17,032 bases of DNA from DATLZB01 sp035574175 (lineage in GTDB: Bacteria > Pseudomonadota > Alphaproteobacteria > Rhizobiales > Hyphomicrobiaceae). The stretch spans positions 1 to 17,032 of the forward strand of contig DATLZB010000186.1 of assembly GCA_035574175.1 (NCBI GenBank), in the 5' to 3' direction. Each line of letters starts with the position of its first letter. The stretch's first letter is position 1. Below, piece after piece: positions 7,380 to 14,745 of this stretch. The position numbers and the translations under genes are program-made. The notes beneath the pieces were generated by a model that saw only the letters and a list, made by a program, of their open reading frames with translations, did not search any database and was not told the origin of the DNA.

Positions 7380-8377
7380 GCGGGAGAGAGGTGCTTTCGC
7401 CGACGCTCGAGGTCGCCGATCTGCGGACGCACTTCTTCACCAAGGCGGGCATCGTGAGGGCGGTCGACGGCGTCAGCTTCGAGGTCCGCGCGGGCGAGGT
7501 GCTGGGCCTCGTCGGGGAGTCGGGCTGCGGCAAAACCGTGACCGGTTTCTCGATCTTGGGCCTCGTCGATCCGCCGGGCCGCATCGTCTCCGGCAGCATC
7601 CGGCTCAAGGGAAAGGAGCTTAACGGGCTCGACGAGGCCGGCCTGCGCAAAATCCGTGGAAATCGCATTGCGATGATCTTCCAGGACCCGATGATGACAC
7701 TGAACCCGGTGCTCAGGGTCGATACCCAGATCATCGAGGCGGTGCGGGCGCATCGCGACATCGACCGCGTCGCTGCGCGGGAACTGGCCCGCAATGCGCT
7801 TGCGCGCGTCGGCATTCCGGCGCCCGAGAAGCGGCTCGAGGCCTACCCCCATGAGCTTTCCGGCGGTATGCGCCAGCGCGTCGCCATCGCCATCGCCTTC
7901 ATCAACAAGCCTGACGTCATCATCGCCGACGAGCCGACGACTGCGCTGGACGTGACGATCCAAGCGCAGATTCTCTACGAAGCGCAAAAGCTTTGCCGGG
8001 AGACCGGAACTGCGATGATCTGGATCACGCACGATTTAGCCGTGGTCTCGGCGTTGGCCGACAGGATCGCCGTCATGTACGCTGGACGTATTGTCGAGCA
8101 GGGCGCAACGAGCGACATCATCGCAAGGCCGCTGCATCCCTATACGCAGGGGCTGCTCGGCTCGGTGCCGAGCGCCAACCGGCGTGGAGCGCGGCTCGCC
8201 CAGATTCCGGGCCTGCCACCCTCGCTGCTCGCACCGCCCCCGGGATGCAGCTTCCAGCCGCGCTGCCCGAGAGCCGTCGCCGAGTGCGCACTGGCAGCGC
8301 CCCCTGTGACGGAGCCCATGGTGAGCCGGCAAGTGCGATGCTTCCGTCCACTCGTAGTCGAGCGTGCCGCCTCATGA
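7376..8377 (+). CDS. Peptide-type ABC transporter ATPase, DppD/OppD family
   Basis: This is one of two ATPases powering the importer, 333 residues, cytoplasmic at the membrane. The motifs run in order: Walker A G-E-S-G-C-G-K-T (47-54), Q-loop Q103, signature L-S-G-G-M (161-165), Walker B with E186 in A-D-E-P-T-T-A-L-D, and H-loop H219. The C-terminal oligopeptide-type extension has H-P-Y-T-Q-G-L-L (254-261) and four cysteines at 291, 297, 304 and 322. In characterised OppD/DppD-type proteins such cysteines can hold an iron-sulfur cluster. The start is the ATG in the ATGA overlap at 7376. The same frame stays open far upstream, but that part is only a shadow of the permease gene. Confidence 0.93.
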   Translation: MSGREVLSPTLEVADLRTHFFTKAGIVRAVDGVSFEVRAGEVLGLVGESGCGKTVTGFSILGLVDPPGRIVSGSIRLKGKELNGLDEAGLRKIRGNRIAMIFQDPMMTLNPVLRVDTQIIEAVRAHRDIDRVAARELARNALARVGIPAPEKRLEAYPHELSGGMRQRVAIAIAFINKPDVIIADEPTTALDVTIQAQILYEAQKLCRETGTAMIWITHDLAVVSALADRIAVMYAGRIVEQGATSDIIARPLHPYTQGLLGSVPSANRRGARLAQIPGLPPSLLAPPPGCSFQPRCPRAVAECALAAPPVTEPMVSRQVRCFRPLVVERAAS

Positions 8378-9381
8378 CTGCCGTTTCTCCACCGCCGCTC
8401 ATCGAAGGGCGCAGGCTCGTCAAACGATTCGTCGCCTCGCTCGACTTGGCCGGGCGGATCGCTGCGCGCCTCGGATCGGATCGGGGCGCATGGGCCGTGC
8501 ACGCCGTCGATGGCGTCGACATCGCGATCGCCGAAGGCGAGGTGGTCGGACTGGTCGGTGAATCGGGCTGTGGCAAGTCAACGCTCGGCCGCATGATCGC
8601 CGGCCTGCTTGAGCCAACGGAAGGGGAGGTGTTGTTCCGCGGCAGATCCCGCTCGGCACTGACGGGCAGCGAGAGTCGCGCCGCCCGGCTCGCCGTGCAG
8701 ATGATCTTCCAAGACCCGCACGCCTCCCTCAACCCGCGCGCGCGGATCGAGACCATCGTCGGCGAGGCGCCGATCGTGCACGGGCTCGTCTCCAAGAACG
8801 AACTGCCCGCCTATGTTGATGAGATGCTGAAGCGGGTTGGCCTCGACCCCGCGCTCAAGCGTCGTTATCCCCACCAATTCTCCGGCGGCCAGCGCGCTCG
8901 CATCGGCATCGCCCGGGCGCTTGCCGTGAAACCCAAGTTCATCGTCTGCGATGAGGCGATCGCCGCCCTCGACGTTTCTATTCAGGCGCAAATCATCAAC
9001 CTGTTCATGGATTTGAGGGCTGCCTACAACCTCACCTACCTCTACATCAGCCACGACCTCGGCGTGGTTCAGCACATTTCGGATCGGATTGCCATCATGT
9101 ACCTCGGGCGCATCGTCGAGACGGCGCCGGCGGAAGAGCTGTTTCGCTCGCCGAACCACCCCTATGCCCAGGCGCTGCTCGCGGAAATGCCGCGCATCGC
9201 ACCGAACAGGCAGACGTTCCACCCGATTAAGGGCGAGATACCCTCACCGCTCGATCCGCCCAAGGGCTGCCACTTCCATCCGCGCTGCCCGCACGCGATG
9301 GAACGCTGCCGGCTCGAAGTACCCCTGCTCAAGCAGATTGCGCCGGGCCGGCTCTCGGCCTGCCACCTCAACGATGCGTGA
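8374..9381 (+). CDS. Peptide-type ABC transporter ATPase, DppF/OppF family
   Basis: This is the partner ATPase of 335 residues and the last gene of the importer operon. Walker A G-E-S-G-C-G-K-S-T is at 62-70, Q113 marks the Q-loop, and the signature is F-S-G-G-Q (169-173). Walker B carries E194 in C-D-E-A-I-A-A-L-D, an unusual form of the common D-E-P-T-S-A-L-D, and H227 is the H-loop. The C-terminal extension includes H-P-Y-A-Q-A-L-L (262-269) and cysteines 299, 305, 312 and 330. About 20 extra residues (roughly 22-42) lie before the first conserved strand. I chose the ATG at 8374 because it overlaps the preceding stop (ATGA) and is followed directly by the ATPase fold. Upstream in-frame starts are shadow sequence. 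Confidence 0.93.
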   Translation: MTAVSPPPLIEGRRLVKRFVASLDLAGRIAARLGSDRGAWAVHAVDGVDIAIAEGEVVGLVGESGCGKSTLGRMIAGLLEPTEGEVLFRGRSRSALTGSESRAARLAVQMIFQDPHASLNPRARIETIVGEAPIVHGLVSKNELPAYVDEMLKRVGLDPALKRRYPHQFSGGQRARIGIARALAVKPKFIVCDEAIAALDVSIQAQIINLFMDLRAAYNLTYLYISHDLGVVQHISDRIAIMYLGRIVETAPAEELFRSPNHPYAQALLAEMPRIAPNRQTFHPIKGEIPSPLDPPKGCHFHPRCPHAMERCRLEVPLLKQIAPGRLSACHLNDA

Positions 9382-9387
9382 TGGACT

Positions 9388-10485
9388 TCACCTCAATCGC
9401 CAGCGGCGGATGGGTACGCCAACCTCGCCGCCCTTCAGCCGGCGCTCGAGCTCCTCGGCGGTAAGCAGCCCGCTTTGCGTGTCGGCAAAGCCCAGGACCG
9501 ACGTGGCGTTCAGCGCTGCGGCCATTAGCGCCTGTTCTGGTGGACGGCCTTGGGCGATGAAGGCACTGAACGTGGCGGTGAACGCATCGCCCGCGCCCGC
9601 CGTCCCCACCACCTGCGCCTCGAGCGCGGGGCAGTAGAGCACCTCATCATCCCTACCCAGGAAGGCACCGCCACGGCCATCCGTCAGCAGCACGTACCTG
9701 GCGCCAAGCTGGCGCATGTTGCCCATGAACGCCCACAAGCTCAGGACGAACCCGCCGCCCTCGAGGCCGCGCACGGCAAGAGGCGGCGGTTCCTCATCCG
9801 CAGCCAGCGGAGAGGAGGGCCTCCCTTCCCCGAAGGCTGCAACGAGGCTCGGCACCAGCACGTCCGCCTCGGCCCTGTTGATGGAGAGCACGTCGATCCG
9901 TTGCAGGCACTGCTGGAAGGCGCCACCGCGTGCGGAAAGCTGCCGCACGCCGGGGTTGGCCGACACCAGGGCACCTTGCGACTTGGCGCGTTCGATGATG
10001 AGCGGAAAACAGTCGGCCGACTTGTTGGAGAGGCTCGCCACGTGCACGAGATCGACGGCGAATGCCTCCGTTTTCAGATCGCCGGGCTCAAGAAGCGTAT
10101 TGGCGCCGCGGAAAGTGAAGATCGCCGCGTTGCGATCGTGGGAGGAGATGAGGACGGATGCCCCGGTCGGGGCGCGCCCGTCGCGCACGACCCACCGGGT
10201 CGAAACGCCTTCCTGCATGAGGCGTGCAAGGATGGTCTCGGCGCGCTCGTCGCGGCCGAGCTTGATCAGGGCCGCCACATCATGACCTAGGCGTGCCATG
10301 GCGATCGCCGTGTTGACTGCCCCTCCACCGCAATGGGTGGAGATCTCCGACGCCTCGGTTTTGCGCCCTTCCTCGAGCAACAAAAACGAGGTATCGGCGT
10401 TGAACATGGTCATTCTTTCGATACGATCGCTCTCGATGATCGCGATCGTGTCGATCATGGCCCCGCCTACGGTCAACGCTTTCAT
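9388..10485 (-). CDS. PfkB-family (ribokinase-like) carbohydrate kinase
   Basis: This is a 365-residue cytoplasmic kinase that phosphorylates a sugar or nucleoside hydroxyl with ATP. It shows the PfkB signature-1 region with G-G-G-A-V-N-T-A (53-60), A-N-P-G-V (176-180), and signature 2 with G-T-A-G-A-G-D-A (294-301), where D300 is the expected catalytic base. The chain is longer than the common 300-330 residues. The excess seems to lie at about 216-258, a Pro/Glu/Gly-rich stretch between two core strands. I chose the ATG at 10485 because GAGG lies 6 bases before it and the first strand begins directly after. A GTG thirty bases upstream is in frame. It is divergent from the trehalose operon and converges on the importer operon with only 6 bases between stop codons. 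Its sugar substrate cannot be told from the sequence. Confidence 0.88.
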   Translation of the reverse strand: MKALTVGGAMIDTIAIIESDRIERMTMFNADTSFLLLEEGRKTEASEISTHCGGGAVNTAIAMARLGHDVAALIKLGRDERAETILARLMQEGVSTRWVVRDGRAPTGASVLISSHDRNAAIFTFRGANTLLEPGDLKTEAFAVDLVHVASLSNKSADCFPLIIERAKSQGALVSANPGVRQLSARGGAFQQCLQRIDVLSINRAEADVLVPSLVAAFGEGRPSSPLAADEEPPPLAVRGLEGGGFVLSLWAFMGNMRQLGARYVLLTDGRGGAFLGRDDEVLYCPALEAQVVGTAGAGDAFTATFSAFIAQGRPPEQALMAAALNATSVLGFADTQSGLLTAEELERRLKGGEVGVPIRRWRLR

Positions 10486-10494
10486 GGAAGACCT

Positions 10495-10559
10495 CGCCAA
10501 TAGTGCCCCGCTCACCCATGTGGGCGTATTTCACCAGCATGCAAGGGCACGCCAATAGT
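10495..10559. repeat. Direct repeat CGCCAATAGT, two copies 55 bp apart, between divergent promoters
   Basis: Identical ten-base copies lie at 10495-10504 and 10550-10559 in the 138-base region between the PfkB kinase and otsB starts. The first copy is next to the kinase ribosome site and the second is 64 bases before the otsB ATG. A shared regulator binding both promoters is possible. A chance origin cannot be excluded. Confidence 0.35.
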
Positions 10560-10623
10560 AAACGACGCCGGCTGCACAACGACCGCCTTGCCGCGGCGGA
10601 GATCTGATGGCAACAGGTACGCG

Positions 10624-11364
10624 ATGTCGAAGTCCCGCTCCCTGCCCCCCATTACCGGTCTTGGGTCCATCGCGCTGTTTCTCGACCTCGACGGCACCAT
10701 CGTCGAGATCACCGAGCTTCCCCAGCAGGTCCGCCTTGAACCGGCGACCATCGAGCTGCTCGCGCGCCTCGCCCGCCGGCTCGACGGTGCGCTTGCCATC
10801 GTCTCCGGCCGATCCCTCGCCGACATCGACCGGCTGTTCGCACCCCTGGTCCTCCCCGCTGCGGGCGTACACGGGCTGATGCGCCGCGACGCCACCGGAC
10901 GGCTGCATGCCGGACCTCTCGACACCGGTGCGATACAGCCGGTAACCGAAGTGCTCAAGCGAGCGCTGCCCGCTCTGCTCATCGAAGAAAAGCCGGGGGC
11001 GGTCGCGGTTCACTATCGAACCCGTCCCGAACTCACACAAGCCTGCTACGCGGCAGTGAGAGACGTGGTCGAGGGCCGCGACGATCTCGAGATCGTGCAC
11101 GGTAAGATGGTCTATGAAGTCAAGTTGAAGGGCGCGAGCAAGGGCACCGCCATTGGTGCATTCATGGCGGAACCCCCGTTTGTCGGGCGCCTGCCGGTGT
11201 TCGCCGGCGACGACGTCACCGACGAGGACGGCTTTGCCGTCGTCGAGGCGATGGGTGGCTACTCGATCAAAGTAGGCAACGGCCTGACCAAGGCACGTTG
11301 GACCATCGCGACGACCGCTGAGTTCATCGACTGGCTCGCCTCGCTTGCAAACCGCAGCGCATGA
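10624..11364 (+). CDS. otsB: Trehalose-6-phosphate phosphatase
   Basis: This 246-residue HAD-superfamily phosphatase removes phosphate from trehalose 6-phosphate, the last step of trehalose synthesis from UDP-glucose and glucose 6-phosphate. HAD motif I is F-L-D-L-D-G-T (19-25), with D21 as nucleophile and D23 as acid/base. Motif II is S-G-R-S (61-64). Motif III lysine is K168 or K173. Motif IV is G-D-D-V-T-D-E-D (195-202), which is diagnostic for OtsB. I chose the ATG at 10624, with AGG seven bases upstream, because the fold begins soon after it. A TTG at 10588 is in frame without a ribosome site. The stop overlaps the next start by ATGA (11361-11364). It is the first gene of an operon that also carries otsA, which makes the assignment strong. 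Confidence 0.93.
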   Translation: MSKSRSLPPITGLGSIALFLDLDGTIVEITELPQQVRLEPATIELLARLARRLDGALAIVSGRSLADIDRLFAPLVLPAAGVHGLMRRDATGRLHAGPLDTGAIQPVTEVLKRALPALLIEEKPGAVAVHYRTRPELTQACYAAVRDVVEGRDDLEIVHGKMVYEVKLKGASKGTAIGAFMAEPPFVGRLPVFAGDDVTDEDGFAVVEAMGGYSIKVGNGLTKARWTIATTAEFIDWLASLANRSA

Positions 11365-13157
11365 ATTGGATCAGAATGAACACGCTGGAGCTCGGCATAA
11401 TCGGAAACTGCAGCTTTGCGGCCCTTGTCACCCGCGAGGCCCGCATCGTCTGGTGCTGCCTGCCTCGCTTCGACGGCGATCCGGTGTTTCACGCCCTTCT
11501 CGGGGCACCGCGCGAGGCGGAAGGCTCGGGCGTGTTCGCCGTTGAGCTCGAGGGGCTCAAGAACTCCGAACAGGCCTACGTCCCCAACACCGCCGTGCTC
11601 AGGACCGTTCTGCACAGCGAACAGGGGTCGGTCGAGATTAAGGACTTCGCCCCGCGCTTCGTCTGGCGCGGTCGCTCTTTCCGCCCACAGACCATCGTGC
11701 GCCGCGTGCGGCCGCTGTCGGGCAGCCCGCGTGTTCGTATCCTCGTGCGCCCCCGCTTCGACTACGGCGCCAGCGCCCCGATACTCACGACCGGGTCCAA
11801 TCACATCCGCTATGTCGGTCCCCGCTTTACGCTCCGCCTCACCACCGACGCCCCAATCGACTACATATTGGGCGAGACCGCCTTCAACCTGGACGAAACG
11901 GTCAACCTGATTCTCGGCCCCGACGAGACGCTGAGCGAAGGTACTGCCGACACTGCCCGAGCTTTCGAGGAGCAGACCGAGATCTACTGGCGAGAGTGGA
12001 CGCACCGGCTTGCTATCCCCTCTGAATGGCAGGAGGCGGTGATTCGGGCTGCCATCACCCTGAAGCTCTGTACCTACGAGCCCACCGGCGCCATCGTCGC
12101 CGCGGTGACCACCAGCATTCCTGAGGCGCCGGGCAGTCAGCGCAACTGGGATTACCGCTACTGCTGGCTTAGAGACGCCTATTTTGTGGTGCGCGCCCTG
12201 AACAGCCTGTCGGCGGTGCGCACCATGGAGAACTACTTCCGCTGGCTGATGAATATCGTTGCCGTTACCGATGGTCATATCCAGCCGGTGTTCGGCGTCG
12301 GCCTTGAGAAGGTGCTGACCGAGCGCACGGTGAGCGCGCTGCCGGGCTACCGCGGCATCGGTCCGGTTCGCGTCGGCAATCAGGCGCACGAGCATTTCCA
12401 GCACGATTGCTACGGCAACATCGTGCTCGGTGCGGCGCAGGCTTTCCTCGATCGCAGACTCTTGCGTCCGCCCGGACGCGAGGATTTCCTGCGGCTGGAG
12501 ATGGTCGGCGAGCGGGCCTTCAAGTTGCACAATGAGCCCGATGCGGGAATGTGGGAACTTCGCTCCCGGTCCCGCGTGCACACCACTTCAAGCCTCATGT
12601 GCTGGGCGGCTTGCGACCGCCTGGCGCGGATCGCTACGCACATCGGAGAGACGGAGCGGGCACACCGCTGGCGTGAAAAGGCGGAGGTGATCCGCCGCGC
12701 CATACTCGAGCACGCATGGTCCGAGAACCGGCGGGCATTCGTCGAGAGCTTCGGCGGCCAACACCTAGATGCGGGCGTTCTGCTGATGGCCGAGGTCGGT
12801 TTCATCGATGCCAAGGATCCGCGGTTCGTGTCGACGCTCGAAGCAATCGAGCGTACCTTGGGCCGTGGTGCCTATATGATGCGCTACGAGGCGGAGGACG
12901 ATTTCGGCCTGCCGCAGACCGCGTTCAACATCTGCGCGTTCTGGCGAGTGGAGGCCCTCGCGCGGTTGGGCCGCACGGAGGAGGCCCGCGAGCACTTCGA
13001 GGTGCTGCTGGCTAAGCGCAACCATCTCGGTCTTCTCTCGGAAGACATCGACCCTGACACGGGCGAGCTCTGGGGTAACTTCCCACAGACCTACTCGATG
13101 GTCGGCATTATCAATGGCGCCGTGCGCTTATCGACTCCCTGGGAGCAGGTCATATGA
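11361..13157 (+). CDS. Glycoside hydrolase family 15 protein (glucoamylase/trehalase-like)
   Basis: This is a 598-residue protein. The N-terminal part (about 1-215) resembles the beta-sandwich domain of prokaryotic GH15 enzymes and the rest is the (alpha/alpha)6 barrel. Landmarks are N-W-D-Y-R-Y-C-W-L-R-D (262-272), G-M-W-E-L-R (396-401, E399 as likely general acid) and S-E-D-I-D-P-D-T-G-E-L (560-570, E561 as likely general base), followed by G-N-F-P-Q. GH15 enzymes release glucose from maltooligosaccharides or isomaltosides, and some actinobacterial and archaeal members are trehalases. There is no signal peptide, so it acts in the cytoplasm. It is sandwiched between otsB and otsA with ATGA overlaps at both ends. 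The context suggests a role in trehalose or glycogen turnover, with trehalase as one candidate, but the sequence alone does not fix the substrate. The ATG at 11376 is a possible alternative start. Confidence 0.92.
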   Translation: MNWIRMNTLELGIIGNCSFAALVTREARIVWCCLPRFDGDPVFHALLGAPREAEGSGVFAVELEGLKNSEQAYVPNTAVLRTVLHSEQGSVEIKDFAPRFVWRGRSFRPQTIVRRVRPLSGSPRVRILVRPRFDYGASAPILTTGSNHIRYVGPRFTLRLTTDAPIDYILGETAFNLDETVNLILGPDETLSEGTADTARAFEEQTEIYWREWTHRLAIPSEWQEAVIRAAITLKLCTYEPTGAIVAAVTTSIPEAPGSQRNWDYRYCWLRDAYFVVRALNSLSAVRTMENYFRWLMNIVAVTDGHIQPVFGVGLEKVLTERTVSALPGYRGIGPVRVGNQAHEHFQHDCYGNIVLGAAQAFLDRRLLRPPGREDFLRLEMVGERAFKLHNEPDAGMWELRSRSRVHTTSSLMCWAACDRLARIATHIGETERAHRWREKAEVIRRAILEHAWSENRRAFVESFGGQHLDAGVLLMAEVGFIDAKDPRFVSTLEAIERTLGRGAYMMRYEAEDDFGLPQTAFNICAFWRVEALARLGRTEEAREHFEVLLAKRNHLGLLSEDIDPDTGELWGNFPQTYSMVGIINGAVRLSTPWEQVI

Positions 13158-14542
13158 GCCGCCTCATCGTCGTCTCCAACCGCGTCGCCGACCCGAGCCG
13201 ACCCGAGCAGGCAGGCGGGCTTGCCGTTGGCGTTCTCGACGCGCTCAAGGAGAGCGGCGGACTGTGGTTCGGCTGGGATGGCACCGTCGCCCCGCCGGGC
13301 GCGAGCCTCGCCCCGACCCGGATCGAGCATGGCAACATTGACATCGTCACCGTGCCGCTGACCGAGCAGGACTATCAGGAGTTCTACCTTGGGTTCTCCA
13401 ACAGTGCGCTCTGGCCGGTGTTCCACTACCGCCTCGATCTCGCTCGATTCTCCAATGACTTCCTCGACGGTTACCGACGTGTGAATGCGCGCTTCGCCAG
13501 AGCCATTCGGCCATTCATCAGGGACGACGACCTCATCTGGGTGCACGACTATCACTTAATCCCGCTCGCCTCCGAGCTGAGGGCTGCGGGCGTTGCCAAT
13601 CCCATCGGCTTCTTCCTGCACATCCCGTTTCCGCCGCCGGAGGTTCTCGTCGCCACCCCCGAGCACGAGTGGCTCATCGCCTCGTTCCTCGATTACGACC
13701 TGGTAGGCTTCCAGACCGCGACCGATCTTGGCAACTTCGAGCGTTTCGTGCGCGACCAGCTTGCTGGCGGCCTCAGCGCCGGAGGGCGCATCTCTGCCAG
13801 GAGCCGCTCGGTCAACGTCGGCGTTTTTCCGGTCGGCATCGACGTCGACTCCGTCGCTGCAATGGCGAGCACCGCCGACGCCAGCCAACGCATCGAGCGC
13901 CTGCATCGGCGCGCTCTTGCGCGCGTCCACATTATCGGCGTCGACCGGCTCGACTACACGAAGGGTCTGCCCGAGCGGCTGCGGGCTTTCCGCCGATTGC
14001 TCGAACTTTATCCAGAGAACATGAAGGCGGCCACGCTGATGCAGATCGCGGCCCCAACCCGCGAGGACGTCGACGCCTACGCCGACATCCGCCGCGAGCT
14101 GGAGCAGCTCTCCGGCGCAATAAACGGCACGTTCGGGGATTTCGACTGGACGCCGGTCCGCTATGTCAATCGGACCATGCCACGCGATACGCTGGCCGCC
14201 CTCTTCCGCGGCAGCCACGTCGGGCTCGTCACGCCACTGCGTGACGGCATGAACCTGGTCGCCAAGGAATACGTGGCGGCGCAGGAGGAGAAGGACCCGG
14301 GCGTGTTGATCCTGTCGCGGTTTGCAGGTGCCGCGGAGGACCTTGAGGAGGCGCTTATCGTCAATCCCTACGACGCCGACGAGGTCGCTCAGGCCCTCCA
14401 GCTTGCCATCAAGATGCCGATCCAGGAGAAGCGCGAGCGTTATCGCGCGCTCTTGAAACGCGTGCGACTTCGGGACGCCAAGCACTGGCGCGACAGCTTT
14501 CTCAAGGCGCTGCGCACCGGTCGGATCGAGACCGTGACTTAA
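13154..14542 (+). CDS. otsA: Trehalose-6-phosphate synthase (GT20)
   Basis: This 462-residue glycosyltransferase joins glucose from UDP-glucose to glucose 6-phosphate. Expected active-site residues are all in place: R10 in S-N-R-V, the G-G-L loop (21-23), W41, W87, D132 in H-D-Y-H, H156 in F-L-H-I-P-F-P-P, R265 and K270 in V-D-R-L-D-Y-T-K-G, D364 in L-R-D-G-M-N, and E372 in K-E-Y-V-A. The length is normal for bacterial OtsA. The start is in an ATGA overlap with the GH15 gene (13154-13157). It is the last gene of the operon. A T-rich stretch follows the stop, but there is no convincing hairpin before it. Confidence 0.96.
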   Translation: MSRLIVVSNRVADPSRPEQAGGLAVGVLDALKESGGLWFGWDGTVAPPGASLAPTRIEHGNIDIVTVPLTEQDYQEFYLGFSNSALWPVFHYRLDLARFSNDFLDGYRRVNARFARAIRPFIRDDDLIWVHDYHLIPLASELRAAGVANPIGFFLHIPFPPPEVLVATPEHEWLIASFLDYDLVGFQTATDLGNFERFVRDQLAGGLSAGGRISARSRSVNVGVFPVGIDVDSVAAMASTADASQRIERLHRRALARVHIIGVDRLDYTKGLPERLRAFRRLLELYPENMKAATLMQIAAPTREDVDAYADIRRELEQLSGAINGTFGDFDWTPVRYVNRTMPRDTLAALFRGSHVGLVTPLRDGMNLVAKEYVAAQEEKDPGVLILSRFAGAAEDLEEALIVNPYDADEVAQALQLAIKMPIQEKRERYRALLKRVRLRDAKHWRDSFLKALRTGRIETVT

Positions 14543-14745
14543 GTTTTTCTCTTTGCGCGCTTTGCCGCCCCCGCGAGGCGCGTCGGAATCGCTCAACGAT
14601 CCGCGCGCGCCGGCGTCAAAATTCTGCCGAATAGCGCACTAACGTGCCGCCGGCCGGATCTGTGGGTGGCGGACCGTTGGGATTGGCCAGGACGACCGCC
14701 TTCAGCCCGCTGTGAGGGATTTCGCGAGCCGGGGGAGGGGAGAGT

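Noticed and set aside
7993..8373. N-terminal extension of the DppF-type ATPase frame
   Set aside because: It overlaps the C-terminal domain of the preceding ATPase in another frame and lacks family similarity.
11259..12581. Minus-strand 440-aa frame
   Set aside because: It is antisense to the GH15 gene, which has complete catalytic motifs. No ribosome site or domain supports the minus frame.
14500..14560. Possible intrinsic terminator after otsA
   Set aside because: A T-rich stretch follows the stop codon, but the only nearby hairpin is five base pairs long and about ten bases away from it.
13556..14596. Minus-strand 346-aa frame
   Set aside because: It is antisense to otsA, whose active-site residues are all present; treated as a shadow.
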